A stretch of 64,000 nt of DNA from Streptomyces sp. YIM 98790 (lineage in GTDB: Bacteria; Actinomycetota; Actinomycetes; Streptomycetales; Streptomycetaceae). The position numbers and the translations under genes are program-made. Within the stretch, counting starts at the first letter, position 1; the number at the start of each line of letters is the position of its first letter. Shown here in pieces: positions 17,106 through 26,349 of the stretch. The notes beneath the pieces were generated by a model. It made no database searches, was not told where the DNA came from, and saw only the letters and a list, made by a program, of their open reading frames with translations. The stretch covers positions 1-64,000 of the forward strand of contig NZ_WTLH01000008.1 of the NCBI RefSeq assembly GCF_011421595.1, written 5' to 3'.

Positions 17106-18271
17106 GAGTCTCCGAATCGCTGGTCGGTGTCGGTGTGCAGCCAGCAGGCGACCGTGCGGTCGGGGGCACGGTCCCCCGCGGGCGGCGCGGTGACGGCGGG
17201 TTCCGGGCCGGCCCCGGCGGCGGCCGGTGCGGCGGCGCCGGGGTCCGGGGTGGCGGGCCGGGGGACGGGAAGGAGCGGGGGCACGCGTTCCGCGCAGGGT
17301 GCGAACGCCCGGGGGCAGCGCGGGTGGAAGGCGCAGCCGGCGGGCATGGTCCGCAGGTCCGGCGGGGAGCCGGGGATGCCGGCCAGTTCCCGGCGCGGCC
17401 CGTGCAGCGCCGGGAAGGAGTGCAGCAGGCCGTGGCTGTAGGGGTGGAGCGCCGAGCGGTAGATCTCCCGGGCGTCGGCCTGTTCCACGATCCGGCCGCC
17501 GTACATGATGGCGATCCGGTCGGAGAACTCCACCAGCAGCGAGATGTCGTGGGTGATGAAGATGACGGAGAAGCCCAGCTCGGCGCGGAGCCGGGCGAGC
17601 CGGCTGAGGATCTGCCGCTGCATCACCACGTCCAGCGCGGTGGTGGGCTCGTCCAGGATGACCACCTCGGGGTCCAGGGCCAGCGCCATGGCGATCATCA
17701 CCCGCTGGCGCATGCCGCCGGAGAGCTGGTGCGGGTAGCTGCCCAGCCGGTCGGCGGAGATGCCGACCAGGGCGAGGAGTTCGGCGGCGCGGGCGTGGCG
17801 GGCGGCCCGGCTCATGTCCGGGCGGTGTGCGGCGAGCACGTCGGTGAGCTGGCTGCGCACGGTGTGCACCGGGTTGAGCGAGTTCATGGCGCCCTGGAAG
17901 ACGAGGGAGATCTCCCGCCAGCGGAAGGCGCGCAGTTGCTCGGGCGACAGGGCGAGGATGTCGGTGGTCCCGCCGTCCCGCGCGTGGTAGCGGACCTGGC
18001 CGCCGGTGATCACGCCGGGCGGCGGAAGCAGCCGGGTCAGGCCGTACGCCAGGGTGGACTTGCCGCTGCCCGACTCGCCGGCCAGGCCGAGGATCTCGCC
18101 GCGGCGCAGCGTGAGGTCGATGCCGGTGACGGCCCGCACGGCGTCCGGGCCGAGGCCGTAGTCCACGCTCAGGCCGCGGATCTCCAGCACCGCGCCACCG
18201 GCCCGGTGCCGCGCCGCCGTGTCCCGCCGCTGGTCCCGGTCCTGTTCCCGGGTGGTGGTCCCGCTGCTCAT
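17102..18271 (-). CDS. ABC importer ATPase (DppD/OppD type)
   Basis: 389-residue nucleotide-binding subunit. Walker [10 protein letters not shown] (about 65-73), signature LSGGMRQRV, Walker B VVILDEPTTALD and the H-loop ITHD are intact. The C-terminal oligopeptide-type extension has the CxFHPRCP...C cluster (GCAFHPRCPRAFAPCAE) that in some relatives binds an iron-sulphur cluster. The stop overlaps the GH1 start and the start overlaps the permease stop (ATGA), so it is the fourth gene of a tightly packed importer operon. Expected to energise uptake of beta-glucan oligosaccharides, by context. Confidence 0.9.
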
Positions 18272-19335
18272 CGCTTCCGCTCCTCGCGCGCCGTGCCCGC
18301 CGTACCTGCCGTACCTGCCGTGCCTGCCGTGGCTGCCGTGCCTGCCGTGTCCGTCGCGCTGTCCCTGCCGGCCGGTCCGGTGACGCCGGTGACGACCGGG
18401 GTGAAGCCGACCCGCATCGCCACCCGGCGGTCCTGCCGGCCCGGGGTGCGCAGCCGGGGGTTGACGAACTCGTCGATGCCGAAGTTGATCAGGGCCAGGG
18501 CGGTGCCGAGCAGTGCGATGCACAGCCCGGCGGGCACGAACCACCACCAGGCGCCCTGCGCCAGTGCCTGGTTGGACTGCGCCCAGAACAGCACCGTCCC
18601 CCAGTTCCAGTGGGAGATGTCGGCGACGCCGATGAACGCGAGGGTGATGTTGGCCAGCACCGCGAAGATGACCGTGCCGATGAAGCCGGAGGCGATCACC
18701 GCGGTGAGGTTCGGCAGGAGTTCGAAGACCACGATCCGCCAGGTGGACTCGCCGGTGGCGCGGGCCGCCTGGACATAGTCGCGGTTGCGCAGCGAGAGGG
18801 TCTGGGCGCGCAGCACCCTGGCCCCCCAGGCCCAGCCGGTGATGCCGATGACCGCGGCGATGGCCAGGTCGCCGGTGTCCGGCAGGAAGCTGGCGATGAT
18901 GATGATCAGCGGCAGCCCGGGGATGACCAGGAAGACGTTGCTGACCGAGGACAGCACCTCGTCCCCCTTGCCGCCCAGATAGCCGGAGGTGACACCGATC
19001 AGGATGGACAGCACCGAGGCGATCAGCGCGGCGGTGAAGCCGACCACCAGCACGCCGCGGGTGCCCACCAGGATCTGGGAGAAGATGTCCTGCCCGGTCT
19101 GGGTGGTGCCGAAGGGGTGGGCGAGGGAGGGCGGCTGGAGGATGTCGGAGGAGCGGGCGGACGGGTCGTACGGGGCGAGCCAGGAGCCGGTGACGGCCAG
19201 CAGCACGAACACGCCGATGATGGCCAGGCCGGTGGCGGTCTTGCGGTTGCGCAGGAAGCGCAGCCGGTCGCGGCGCCCGCGGGCGGGCGGCGGCGCGGCG
19301 CCGGCCACCGCCGTGCCGGTGGGCTGGGCAGCCAT
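18268..19335 (-). CDS. ABC importer permease (DppC/OppC type)
   Basis: 355-residue membrane protein: about six transmembrane segments, an N-terminal cytoplasmic arm (RNRKTATGLAIIGVFVLL), and the EAA loop with QAARATGESTWRIVVFELLPNL. A 9-bp tandem repeat at about 18296-18350 gives a low-complexity Ala/Gly/Thr tail (GTAGTAGTAGTA) ending in EERKR, unusual for this family. The gene overlaps the ATPase gene downstream by 4 bp and starts 3 bp from the other permease. Forms the translocation channel with 19339-20319. Confidence 0.9.
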   Translation of the reverse strand: MAAQPTGTAVAGAAPPPARGRRDRLRFLRNRKTATGLAIIGVFVLLAVTGSWLAPYDPSARSSDILQPPSLAHPFGTTQTGQDIFSQILVGTRGVLVVGFTAALIASVLSILIGVTSGYLGGKGDEVLSSVSNVFLVIPGLPLIIIIASFLPDTGDLAIAAVIGITGWAWGARVLRAQTLSLRNRDYVQAARATGESTWRIVVFELLPNLTAVIASGFIGTVIFAVLANITLAFIGVADISHWNWGTVLFWAQSNQALAQGAWWWFVPAGLCIALLGTALALINFGIDEFVNPRLRTPGRQDRRVAMRVGFTPVVTGVTGPAGRDSATDTAGTAATAGTAGTAGTAGTAREERKR

Positions 19336-19338
19336 GGG

Positions 19339-20319
19339 TCATGCCTCCCGTCGGGTGCGTGGGTCGAGCATCAGATAGGCCAGGTCGGCCAGGAGGTTGG
19401 CGGCCAGCACGGCCAGCGTGACGATCAGGAAGACGCCCTGCATCAGCGGGTAGTCGTTGGCCACCACGCCCTGGAACAGCACGTATCCGATGCCGGGGTA
19501 GGAGAAGACCATCTCCACCAGCAGGGTGCCGCCGACGAGGAAGCCGATGGACAGGGCGAAGTTGGAGATGCTGGGCAGGATGGCGTTGCGGGCGGCGTAG
19601 GCGTACATCACCCGGCGCTCGGGCAGGCCCTTGGCCTGGGCGACCAGCACATAGTCCTCGGAGGCGACGGTCACCATCATGTTCCGCATGCCGAGGATCC
19701 AGCCGGCCACCGAGCTGATCACGATGGTGAGGGCGGGCAGGGTGCCGTGGTAGACGGCGCTGCCGATGAACTCCCAGCTCGCGCCGGGCACCAGGCCGTT
19801 GTCGTAGCCGCCGGAGGCCGGGAAGAGGGGCCACTGGACGCTGAGCACGGCGATGGCGATCAGGCCGAGCCAGAAGTAGGGGATGGCGGAGAAGAAGGTG
19901 GTGACCGGCAGCAGGGAGTCCAGCCAGGAGCCGCGCCGCCAGCCGGCCAGGATGCCGATGCCGGTGCCGGTCAGGAAGCTGAGGACGGTGGTGATGCCCA
20001 TCAGGGTCAGTGTCCAGGGCAGGGACTGGCCGAGGATCTCGGACACTCCGGTGGGGAAGTAGGTGAAGGACGTGCCCAGGTCGCCGGAGAAGAGATTGCC
20101 CAGGTAGTCCAGGTACTGCTGCCACAGGGCGCGGTCCTGTTCCAGGCCGAACAGGGTGCGCAGGGAGTCGATGGCACCGGTGGAGAGCTGTCCCTGATAG
20201 CGGTTGATCAGCGCCTGCACCGGGTCGCCGGGCATCAGCCGCGGGATGAGGAAATTGAGGGTGATCGCGGCCCAGGCGGTGGCCAGGTAGAAGGCGATCC
20301 GCTGCAGCAGGTACTTCAC
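19339..20319 (-). CDS. ABC importer permease (DppB/OppB type)
   Basis: 326-residue permease with the typical N-terminus of the family ([23 protein letters not shown]) and [13 protein letters not shown], six predicted membrane segments and the EAA loop ([26 protein letters not shown]). The GTG at 20319 overlaps the stop of the upstream ATPase gene (GTGA), which decides the start over longer in-frame alternatives. Partner of the permease at 18268-19335. Confidence 0.92.
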   Translation of the reverse strand: MKYLLQRIAFYLATAWAAITLNFLIPRLMPGDPVQALINRYQGQLSTGAIDSLRTLFGLEQDRALWQQYLDYLGNLFSGDLGTSFTYFPTGVSEILGQSLPWTLTLMGITTVLSFLTGTGIGILAGWRRGSWLDSLLPVTTFFSAIPYFWLGLIAIAVLSVQWPLFPASGGYDNGLVPGASWEFIGSAVYHGTLPALTIVISSVAGWILGMRNMMVTVASEDYVLVAQAKGLPERRVMYAYAARNAILPSISNFALSIGFLVGGTLLVEMVFSYPGIGYVLFQGVVANDYPLMQGVFLIVTLAVLAANLLADLAYLMLDPRTRREA

Positions 20320-21500
20320 GCCGGCGCACCCGCCTTCCGCGGCACAGCGGTCGCCCCGGTGTCCCCCGCCTCGCCGGTCTCTCCGGTCTCCCCGGTCTCG
20401 CCGGTCTCGCCGCCGGTGGTGCCGCCGCCGTCGTCGTAGAGCCAGCAGGCGGCCCAGTGCCCGGGCGTCTCCAGTGCGAAGCGGGGCGGGGTCCGGCTGC
20501 GGCAGCGCTCCATGGCGTGGGGGCACCGGGGGTGGAAGCGGCAGCCGGCCGGCGGGTCGATCAGGCTGGGCGGCTCGCCGTTGCCGCCTTCCCGCTCCCC
20601 GGCCTCGCCGTCCACGGCGGCCGGTCCGCCGTCCCGGCCGGTGATGCGGTCGGGGTCCGGTGCGGAGGCGATCAGCAGCCGGGTGTAGGGGTGCGCGGGC
20701 CGCTGGGTGACGGTCTCGCTGTCGCCGCCCTCCACGGTGCGTCCGGCGTACATCACCAGGGTTTCGTCGGCGAAGTAGCGGGCCGAGGCGATGTCGTGGG
20801 TGATGTAGAGGATGGCCAGGTCGAGGCGTTCCTTGAGGTCGCGCAGGAGGTTGAGGATGCCGAGCCGGATGGAGACGTCGAGCATGGAGACGGGTTCGTC
20901 GGCGAGCAGCACCTCGGGGTCGGCGGCCATGGCGCGGGCGATGGCCACCCGCTGCCGCTGCCCGCCGGAGAGTTCGTGCGGGAAGGAGTCCAGATAGCGG
21001 CCGGGCGGGGTGAGATGGACCCGTTCCAGCAGGCCGGCCAGGGCCTGTTCGCGTTCCTGGCGGGTGCGGCCGGCCCGGCCGTGGATGCGCAGCGCGCGGG
21101 TGAGGTGGTAGCGCACGGTGTGCACGGGGTTGAGCGAACCGAACGGGTCCTGGAAGATCATCTGGACCCGCTTGCAGTAGGCCCGGAAGGCACGCCCGCG
21201 GTGCGCCCGGGCCGGCCGGCCGGCCAGCAGCAGTTCCCCGGAGGTCGCCGGGTGGAGCTGGGCCAGCAGCCGGGCGATGGTGGACTTGCCGGAGCCGGAT
21301 TCGCCGACCACCGCGGTGACGGTGGAGCGCCGCAGCCGCAGCGACACGTCGTCCACGGCGTGCACCACGGGGCGGACGCGGGGGCGGGCGGCCAGGCTGC
21401 GCAGCGAGCGGCGGACCGGGAAGTGCTTGGTGAGCGCCCGGGCCTCCAGCACCACGTCGGGCGGGGAGCCGGGCGGGTCGGTGGTCGTCTTCTCGGACAT
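20316..21500 (-). CDS. ABC importer ATPase (DppF/OppF type)
   Basis: 394 residues. Walker [10 protein letters not shown], signature [15 protein letters not shown], Walker [13 protein letters not shown] and YITHD are present, and the oligopeptide-type C-terminal cluster [14 protein letters not shown] is kept. The C-terminal tail is a low-complexity [12 protein letters not shown] run from 9-bp DNA repeats (about 20361-20412), parallel to the tail of the permease. First of the coupled ATPase-permease-permease-ATPase-GH1 string; 172 bp after the solute-binding protein gene. Confidence 0.92.
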   Translation of the reverse strand: MSEKTTTDPPGSPPDVVLEARALTKHFPVRRSLRSLAARPRVRPVVHAVDDVSLRLRRSTVTAVVGESGSGKSTIARLLAQLHPATSGELLLAGRPARAHRGRAFRAYCKRVQMIFQDPFGSLNPVHTVRYHLTRALRIHGRAGRTRQEREQALAGLLERVHLTPPGRYLDSFPHELSGGQRQRVAIARAMAADPEVLLADEPVSMLDVSIRLGILNLLRDLKERLDLAILYITHDIASARYFADETLVMYAGRTVEGGDSETVTQRPAHPYTRLLIASAPDPDRITGRDGGPAAVDGEAGEREGGNGEPPSLIDPPAGCRFHPRCPHAMERCRSRTPPRFALETPGHWAACWLYDDGGGTTGGETGETGETGETGEAGDTGATAVPRKAGAPA

Positions 21501-21672
21501 GGCGCGGGGGTTCTCCTGCCGGCTACGGGGAATGGGGGCACGGGGTTGGGGACGGCCGGGGGCGGGCCGGGAGGGCGGGGGCCGGCCGGCCGGGAGCCGC
21601 GAGGCGGGGAGGCGGGCCTCGGGGGAAGCGGGTCCCGGCCGGACCGGGCGGGACGGGGCGGCGGCCCCGTCC

Positions 21673-23349
21673 TCAGGAGGCGGGCCTGAGGTGCAGCACC
21701 ACGTCGAGGGCGTTGCGCTGGGTGGGCTGCGGCGGACCGTAGGGGTCGGATTCGTCGGGCCAGCCGACCCAGTTCCTGGTGGAGTATTCGGCGCCGACCG
21801 GGCCGGCCACGGTCGGGATCACCGGCGCCTCGTTGACGAGGATGCGCTGGATCTCGCGCAGCGCCTCGGTGCGGGTGGCCTCGTCGGTGGCGGTGGCGTA
21901 CTCGTCCAGGGCCCGGTCGGCGTCCTCGTTGCGGAAGCGGCCGAAGTTGCCGCCCGGGGAGGCCTCGCCCAGCGGACGGTAGAGGTCACCGTTCATCATG
22001 TGGTGATACATGTCGTACGGGGTGGGGCCGGTGTTGGCCCAGTGCAGGACCGCGTCGAAGTCGCCGGTGTCCACGGCATTGCGCCAGGCGTCCACGGTCT
22101 GGGTCTCCACCTTGGCCTCGATGCCGATTTCCTTGACGTTGTCCTGGATGATCGACAGCGCGGTGAGGTAGTCGGACCAGCCGGCCGGGTCGGTCAGGGT
22201 CATGGTGACCGGGTCGCCGTCCGGGTCCTTCAGGGTGCCGTCGGAGAGCTCGTAACCGGCATCGGCGAGTTCGTCCTTGGCGGCCTGCACGTCCGGCTCC
22301 TGCACCACGCCGGCGAACTCGGGGGCGAGGAACGGCTCACCGGCCGGGAGCGGCAGGCCGGTGGGGTTCTCCAGGGCCGGGTAGAGGCCGGCGTGCGCCT
22401 GCTCGTGGATGGCCTGGCGGTCGATCACCTTGGCGATGGCGCGGCGCAGCGCCGGGTCGTCGAAGGGCTCGCGCTCGGTGTTGATCCACAGGCCATGGAT
22501 GCCGAGGCCGGTGGGGAACCACAGGTGGTGGTGGTCGGGGTCCTTGGCGATGTAGACGTCCTGGTAGTCCGGCATGAAGACGAAGGACCACTCGGTCTCG
22601 CCCTTGGCCAGCGAGGTGGTCTGGGCGTTGTTGTCGTTGAAGGAGGTGTAGCGCAGCTCCTTCACCTCGGGCAGGTCCTGCCAGTAGGAGTCGCGGCGGA
22701 CCAGGGTGACGGTCTGCGGGGTGAAGGACTTCAGGGTGTAGGGGCCGGTGCCGACCGGCTCCTTGTTGTCGTAGGTCTCCGGGTTCTCGATCCCGGACCA
22801 GATGTGCTCGGGGACGATGTAGGTCTCCAGGATGCGGGCCTGGTTGACGAACTGCGGCTCGCCGAAGGTGACGTGGACGGTGTCACCGTCGACGGAGATC
22901 TCCTGGTACGGGATCGAGTGCAGGTTGAGCGCCGGGGTGTCCTTGATCATCTGGAGGGTGAAGGCCACGTCCTGGGCGTCGAACTTCTCGCCGTCGGACC
23001 ACTCGGGGCCGTCCTGCACGGTGAGGGTGAGCTCCGTGAAGTCCTCCGACCAGGTGTACTCCTCGGCCAGCCAGGGCTTGGGCGCCTGATCGGGGCGGAT
23101 GACGTTGGGCATGGCCAGCGGCTCATAGATCATGGCGCGGTAGCCGAGCGAGGCGCCCGCCGAGGTCTCCAGCAGCGGGTTGCTGTTGTTGGTGAGCGGG
23201 CCGTTGGGCATGCCGACGTTGAGGACGCCGCTGCCGCCGTTTCCGCTGCCGGACGCCGTGGTGGCGTCGGAGCAGCCGGCCAGCAGGCCGGCGGCCAGGA
23301 TCGCGGCCGTGAGGGCGGCGGTGGTGCGGGATCTTGTCCGGAGTCTCAT
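21673..23349 (-). CDS. Family 5 solute-binding lipoprotein of the beta-glucan-linked ABC importer
   Basis: 558 residues. Lipobox LLAGC (Cys about 26) after a short signal; then the peptide/nickel-binding (SBP_bac_5) fold with [38 protein letters not shown] and the C-terminal [17 protein letters not shown]. Peptide-type importers are known to carry cello- and laminari-oligosaccharides in Thermotoga and Pyrococcus. Coupling to GH1, a LacI regulator, and GH16 nearby argues for a beta-glucan oligosaccharide and not a peptide here. ATG 23349 is chosen because it begins the signal peptide; the frame extends upstream without support. Confidence 0.88.
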   Translation of the reverse strand: MRLRTRSRTTAALTAAILAAGLLAGCSDATTASGSGNGGSGVLNVGMPNGPLTNNSNPLLETSAGASLGYRAMIYEPLAMPNVIRPDQAPKPWLAEEYTWSEDFTELTLTVQDGPEWSDGEKFDAQDVAFTLQMIKDTPALNLHSIPYQEISVDGDTVHVTFGEPQFVNQARILETYIVPEHIWSGIENPETYDNKEPVGTGPYTLKSFTPQTVTLVRRDSYWQDLPEVKELRYTSFNDNNAQTTSLAKGETEWSFVFMPDYQDVYIAKDPDHHHLWFPTGLGIHGLWINTEREPFDDPALRRAIAKVIDRQAIHEQAHAGLYPALENPTGLPLPAGEPFLAPEFAGVVQEPDVQAAKDELADAGYELSDGTLKDPDGDPVTMTLTDPAGWSDYLTALSIIQDNVKEIGIEAKVETQTVDAWRNAVDTGDFDAVLHWANTGPTPYDMYHHMMNGDLYRPLGEASPGGNFGRFRNEDADRALDEYATATDEATRTEALREIQRILVNEAPVIPTVAGPVGAEYSTRNWVGWPDESDPYGPPQPTQRNALDVVLHLRPAS

Positions 23350-23448
23350 GGGGTGTGCTCCCGGTTGGTGTGGTGCGAGGGGCGGGGCCGTGGCGCCGGT
23401 CCGGCGGCCGTCAGTGGTTTCTGTGGTGCTGCCGGCGCCGGTGCTCGT

Positions 23449-23485
23449 GCTGGTGATGTTGCTGGTGCTGCTGATGTTGCTGGTG
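23449..23485. repeat. 18-bp near-tandem duplication in the leader of the binding-protein gene
   Basis: GCTGNTGATGTTGCTGGT occurs twice in a row, about 100 bp upstream of the solute-binding protein start on the minus strand. No regulator is assigned. The rest of 23350-23646 holds nothing else I can support. Confidence 0.6.
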
Positions 23486-23646
23486 AGGTTCTGCAGGGCG
23501 GGTGGTGCTTCACCGGGTGGGGGCCGGAGACAGGGAGGGGCGGGCCGGCCGCCCGGCACGGAGCCGGGGCCGGCCCCGGCGAGCGGGCCGACGGCGGGGG
23601 ACCGGGGCGCGGGCGGCGCCACCGGGCGGGGAAGGACGGGGCGGGA

Positions 23647-24645
23647 TCAGGCGGGTGCCGAGGCCCGCACCACCAGTTCGGTGGGAAGGACCACGGGCTC
23701 GGGAGTCAGCGGCGTGCCCGACAGATGGCCGAGCAGCATCCGGGCGGCGGTCTCCCCCATCTCGTGCATCGGCTGCCGCACGGTGGTGAGCTGGGGGTCG
23801 ACCGAGATGGCCAGCGGCAGGTCGTCGAAGCCGACCACCGCGACATCGTCCGGGACGCGGAGCCCGGCGGCGCGCAGGGCGCGCAGCGTGCCCACCGCGG
23901 CCTGGTCGTTGAGGGCGAAGACGGAGTCGAACCGCCTGCCCTCGGCCAGCGCCCGCTCGACCGCGGCCTGTCCGGAGGGCAGGGTGAACTCGCTGTCCAG
24001 GATCAGCTCCGGGCGCAGCGCCACGCCGCTTTCGGCGAGCACGCCGCGGAAGCCGGCCAGCCGGTCCCGGACGCAGCCGAACTGCCGCGGGCCGAGCACC
24101 ACCATGGGTGCGCGGCGCCCGCTGTCCAGCAGGTGACGGGCCGCCGCGGCTCCGCCCTCGGTGTTGGTGGTGGCGACCGAGGGCAGGGCGGGCCGCTGCC
24201 CCTGGTCGTCGATGATCACCATCGGCAGTCCCTGGCGGTGCAGGGTCTGGATGGCGGGCATGGTGTCGCCCGGGACGATGGCGAGCAGTCCGTCGAAGGC
24301 CCGGGCCGACACCTGGCCGGTGAACTGCGCCATGGACGCCTCACCGCGGTTGCAGGTGAAGAGCAGCAGACCGTAGCCGTGCGCCTCCACCACGTCGGCC
24401 ACGCCCTGGAGCATCTCGCTGACCCAGGGCCAGGTGAGCGAGGGCACCAGGATGGCCAGCGTCTGGCTGCTGCCCCGGGCCAGGTTGACACCGCGTGAGC
24501 TGGGCACGTAGCCCAGGTCGGCGATCACCGTGCGGACCCGCTCGGCGGTCTCGGTGTCGACCTCGTCCTTGCCGTTGAGCACCCGGGAGACCGTGGTCTT
24601 GCTGACGGCCGCGGCGCGGGCGACGTCGGCGATGGTGACGCGCAT
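23647..24645 (-). CDS. LacI-family regulator of the beta-glucan importer
   Basis: 332 residues: helix-turn-helix TIADVARAAAVSKTTVSRVLNG (split across 4-25), hinge LGYVPSSRGVNLARG, then a periplasmic-binding-like sugar domain (about 60-330) ending FDDLPLAISVDPQLTTVRQPMHEMG. CebR-like in size and order. It lies immediately upstream of the importer operon on the same strand. Its upstream region holds twin CCGGAACCGGTTCCGG palindromes and three GAGCGCTC boxes; either set could be its site. Whether it is the CebR of this organism cannot be settled, since no cebEFG genes are in view. Confidence 0.9.
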   Translation of the reverse strand: MRVTIADVARAAAVSKTTVSRVLNGKDEVDTETAERVRTVIADLGYVPSSRGVNLARGSSQTLAILVPSLTWPWVSEMLQGVADVVEAHGYGLLLFTCNRGEASMAQFTGQVSARAFDGLLAIVPGDTMPAIQTLHRQGLPMVIIDDQGQRPALPSVATTNTEGGAAAARHLLDSGRRAPMVVLGPRQFGCVRDRLAGFRGVLAESGVALRPELILDSEFTLPSGQAAVERALAEGRRFDSVFALNDQAAVGTLRALRAAGLRVPDDVAVVGFDDLPLAISVDPQLTTVRQPMHEMGETAARMLLGHLSGTPLTPEPVVLPTELVVRASAPA

Positions 24646-24730
24646 GAGGCTCCCTGGTGTCGTCGGTCCGGCCCCGGACGGGCCCTTGCGGGCACGGCCG
24701 GGGTGCGCCGCGGGGCGGCGCCCGGCCCCG

Positions 24731-24770
24731 CCGGAACCGGTTCCGGGACCGGTGCCGGAACCGGTTCCGG
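24731..24770. promoter_or_regulatory. Twin 16-bp palindromes upstream of the LacI gene
   Basis: CCGGAACCGGTTCCGG occurs at 24731-24746 and 24755-24770, spaced 24 bp start to start, with GACCGGTG between, so the whole 40 bp is nearly self-complementary. It sits 86-125 bp before the LacI start. Candidate autoregulatory operator. Confidence 0.5.
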
Positions 24771-24835
24771 CGGTGCTGGCAGCGCAGTCAACTCTCGCCC
24801 GGCCGAGTCGTCAAGACATCACGCGGAAACTTCTC

Positions 24836-24849
24836 AGAGAGCGCTCCCT
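24836..24849. promoter_or_regulatory. GAGCGCTC-core operator, box 1
   Basis: AGAGAGCGCTCCCT, first of three related boxes in the 675-bp divergent region between the LacI gene and the DUF1996 gene. Differs from the CebR consensus at both ends. Confidence 0.6.
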
Positions 24850-25090
24850 GTGGCGATCAAGCTTCAACAACCAAAATCAACCCGACGCGTACGCATCAAC
24901 GACACCCCGGCCGGCCCGCCCGGAAGCTCTCCCCGGCCCCTCATCACCGCAGGTCACTCAGCATCCGCCCGCATCCTCTCGGGCGCCCCGGACAGCCGGG
25001 CCCACCAGGGGTTCGGCCTCGCGGGGCGCCCCACCGGACGCGGAGCGCCGATCACGGCGACCAGCTCGACATTTTGCCGAAACGTCACCG

Positions 25091-25104
25091 AGAGAGCGCT
25101 CCCC
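25091..25104. promoter_or_regulatory. GAGCGCTC-core operator, box 2
   Basis: AGAGAGCGCTCCCC, 217 bp before the DUF1996 start. Confidence 0.6.
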
Positions 25105-25199
25105 GACGAGGCCCCCGGAGGAGCCGGAACCCCCCGCCGAGTTCCGGGACTGAACGCGGCGGGTTGACGCCCACAGGGCCCATACCTATGTTCCGGTCG

Positions 25200-25213
25200 A
25201 GAGAGCGCTCTCT
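25200..25213. promoter_or_regulatory. GAGCGCTC-core operator, box 3 (perfect palindrome)
   Basis: AGAGAGCGCTCTCT, a perfect 14-bp palindrome 108 bp before the DUF1996 start. Outer bases are A/T-G/C swapped relative to CebR sites (TGGGAGCGCTCCCA), suggesting a different LacI-type regulator. The remainder of 24646-25320 shows no gene. Confidence 0.7.
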
Positions 25214-25320
25214 GATGGATCTTCCCGTTCGCCGAGCCGCCCCGGTGCCGGCCCGCTCGCACTTCGCGATCGCGAGCCGTCCGGGATGGCGTACCCCCCA
25301 CCGCGAAGGAGAGCTCGCCC

Positions 25321-26283
25321 ATGTCCCTGTCCCCGCCGTCCGCCGCACCGCAGGATTCCCCGCGGCCACGCCGCGCCCGCCGCACCCGGCTCCGCCGCCG
25401 GGCCCTGGCCGCTGCCCTGACCGCCGCTCTGCTGGCCCTGGGCCAGGCCGTGTTCGGCAGCGCCAGCGCCCGGACCGCCCCCGGGACGTCCGCCTCCGCC
25501 CCGCAGGCGGACCCCGCCGACATCGTCCGGGTCGCCGAGTTCCTCGCCGAGTGCGACTTCAGCCACCGCCTGCCCGACGACCCGATCGTGGCGCCCGGCA
25601 ACCCCGGCGGTTCCCATATGCACAGCTTCTTCGGCAGCCGGGTCACCAACGCCCACACCTCGCTGGCGGATCTGGTGGCGTCCGACTCCACCTGTGATCC
25701 GGCGATCGACGTCTCCGCCTACTGGGTCCCGACCCTGTACGACGGCGACCGGCCGGTGGAGCCCGCCGGCGCGACCTTCTACTACCTCGGCGAGGGCGTG
25801 CACCCCGACGTCACCGCCCGGATCCGGCCGATGCCGCTGGGCCTGAAGATCGTGGCCGGCGACGCCCGCGCCACCGGCCCGGACGACCCCGACGTCAGGG
25901 CCCGCTGGTCCTGCCTGCACGCCGGCCACGTCCCGCCCTCCAAGGACTTCGTGACCTGCCCGCCCGGCACCATGCTGGAGTCCTACCTCGACTTCCCGCA
26001 GTGCTGGAACGGCACCGATCTGGACTCGCCGGACCACAAGAGCCACATGGCGTATCCGGTGAACGGCCGCTGCCCGGACACCCATCCGGTGCCGGTGCCC
26101 AAGCTGCGCCAGGTGCTGCGCTACCCGGTGAACGGCGACCCGTCCGGTCTGCGGCTGGCCTCCGGCCCCGGCCACACCATGCACGGCGACTTCTTCAACG
26201 CCTGGCCGGAGGCCGAGATGGAGCGCCGGGTGCGCGACTGCATCAACCCCGTCATCAAGTGCGGCACCGACGGCCGCCCCTGA
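25321..26283 (+). CDS. Secreted DUF1996 domain protein
   Basis: 320 residues with a long, Arg-rich signal region (about 1-48) and a DUF1996 domain covering about 70-315. Family landmarks: GGSHMHSFFGS (about 96-106), SAYWVPTLYDG, and paired Cys near SCLHAG, VTCPPG and PQCWNG. DUF1996 proteins are found in fungi and actinomycetes alongside carbohydrate-degrading enzymes; the activity is unknown to me. The ATG at 25321 follows GAAGGAGAG. It is 66 bp upstream of the GH16 gene on the same strand and shares its promoter region with boxes at 24836, 25091 and 25200. Confidence 0.88.
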   Translation: MSLSPPSAAPQDSPRPRRARRTRLRRRALAAALTAALLALGQAVFGSASARTAPGTSASAPQADPADIVRVAEFLAECDFSHRLPDDPIVAPGNPGGSHMHSFFGSRVTNAHTSLADLVASDSTCDPAIDVSAYWVPTLYDGDRPVEPAGATFYYLGEGVHPDVTARIRPMPLGLKIVAGDARATGPDDPDVRARWSCLHAGHVPPSKDFVTCPPGTMLESYLDFPQCWNGTDLDSPDHKSHMAYPVNGRCPDTHPVPVPKLRQVLRYPVNGDPSGLRLASGPGHTMHGDFFNAWPEAEMERRVRDCINPVIKCGTDGRP

Positions 26284-26349
26284 CCCCGGCCGGCTCCCGC
26301 CACCACCCCCGCCCGAACCCCCCGCACCCGAAAGGACCAGGACGAGATC

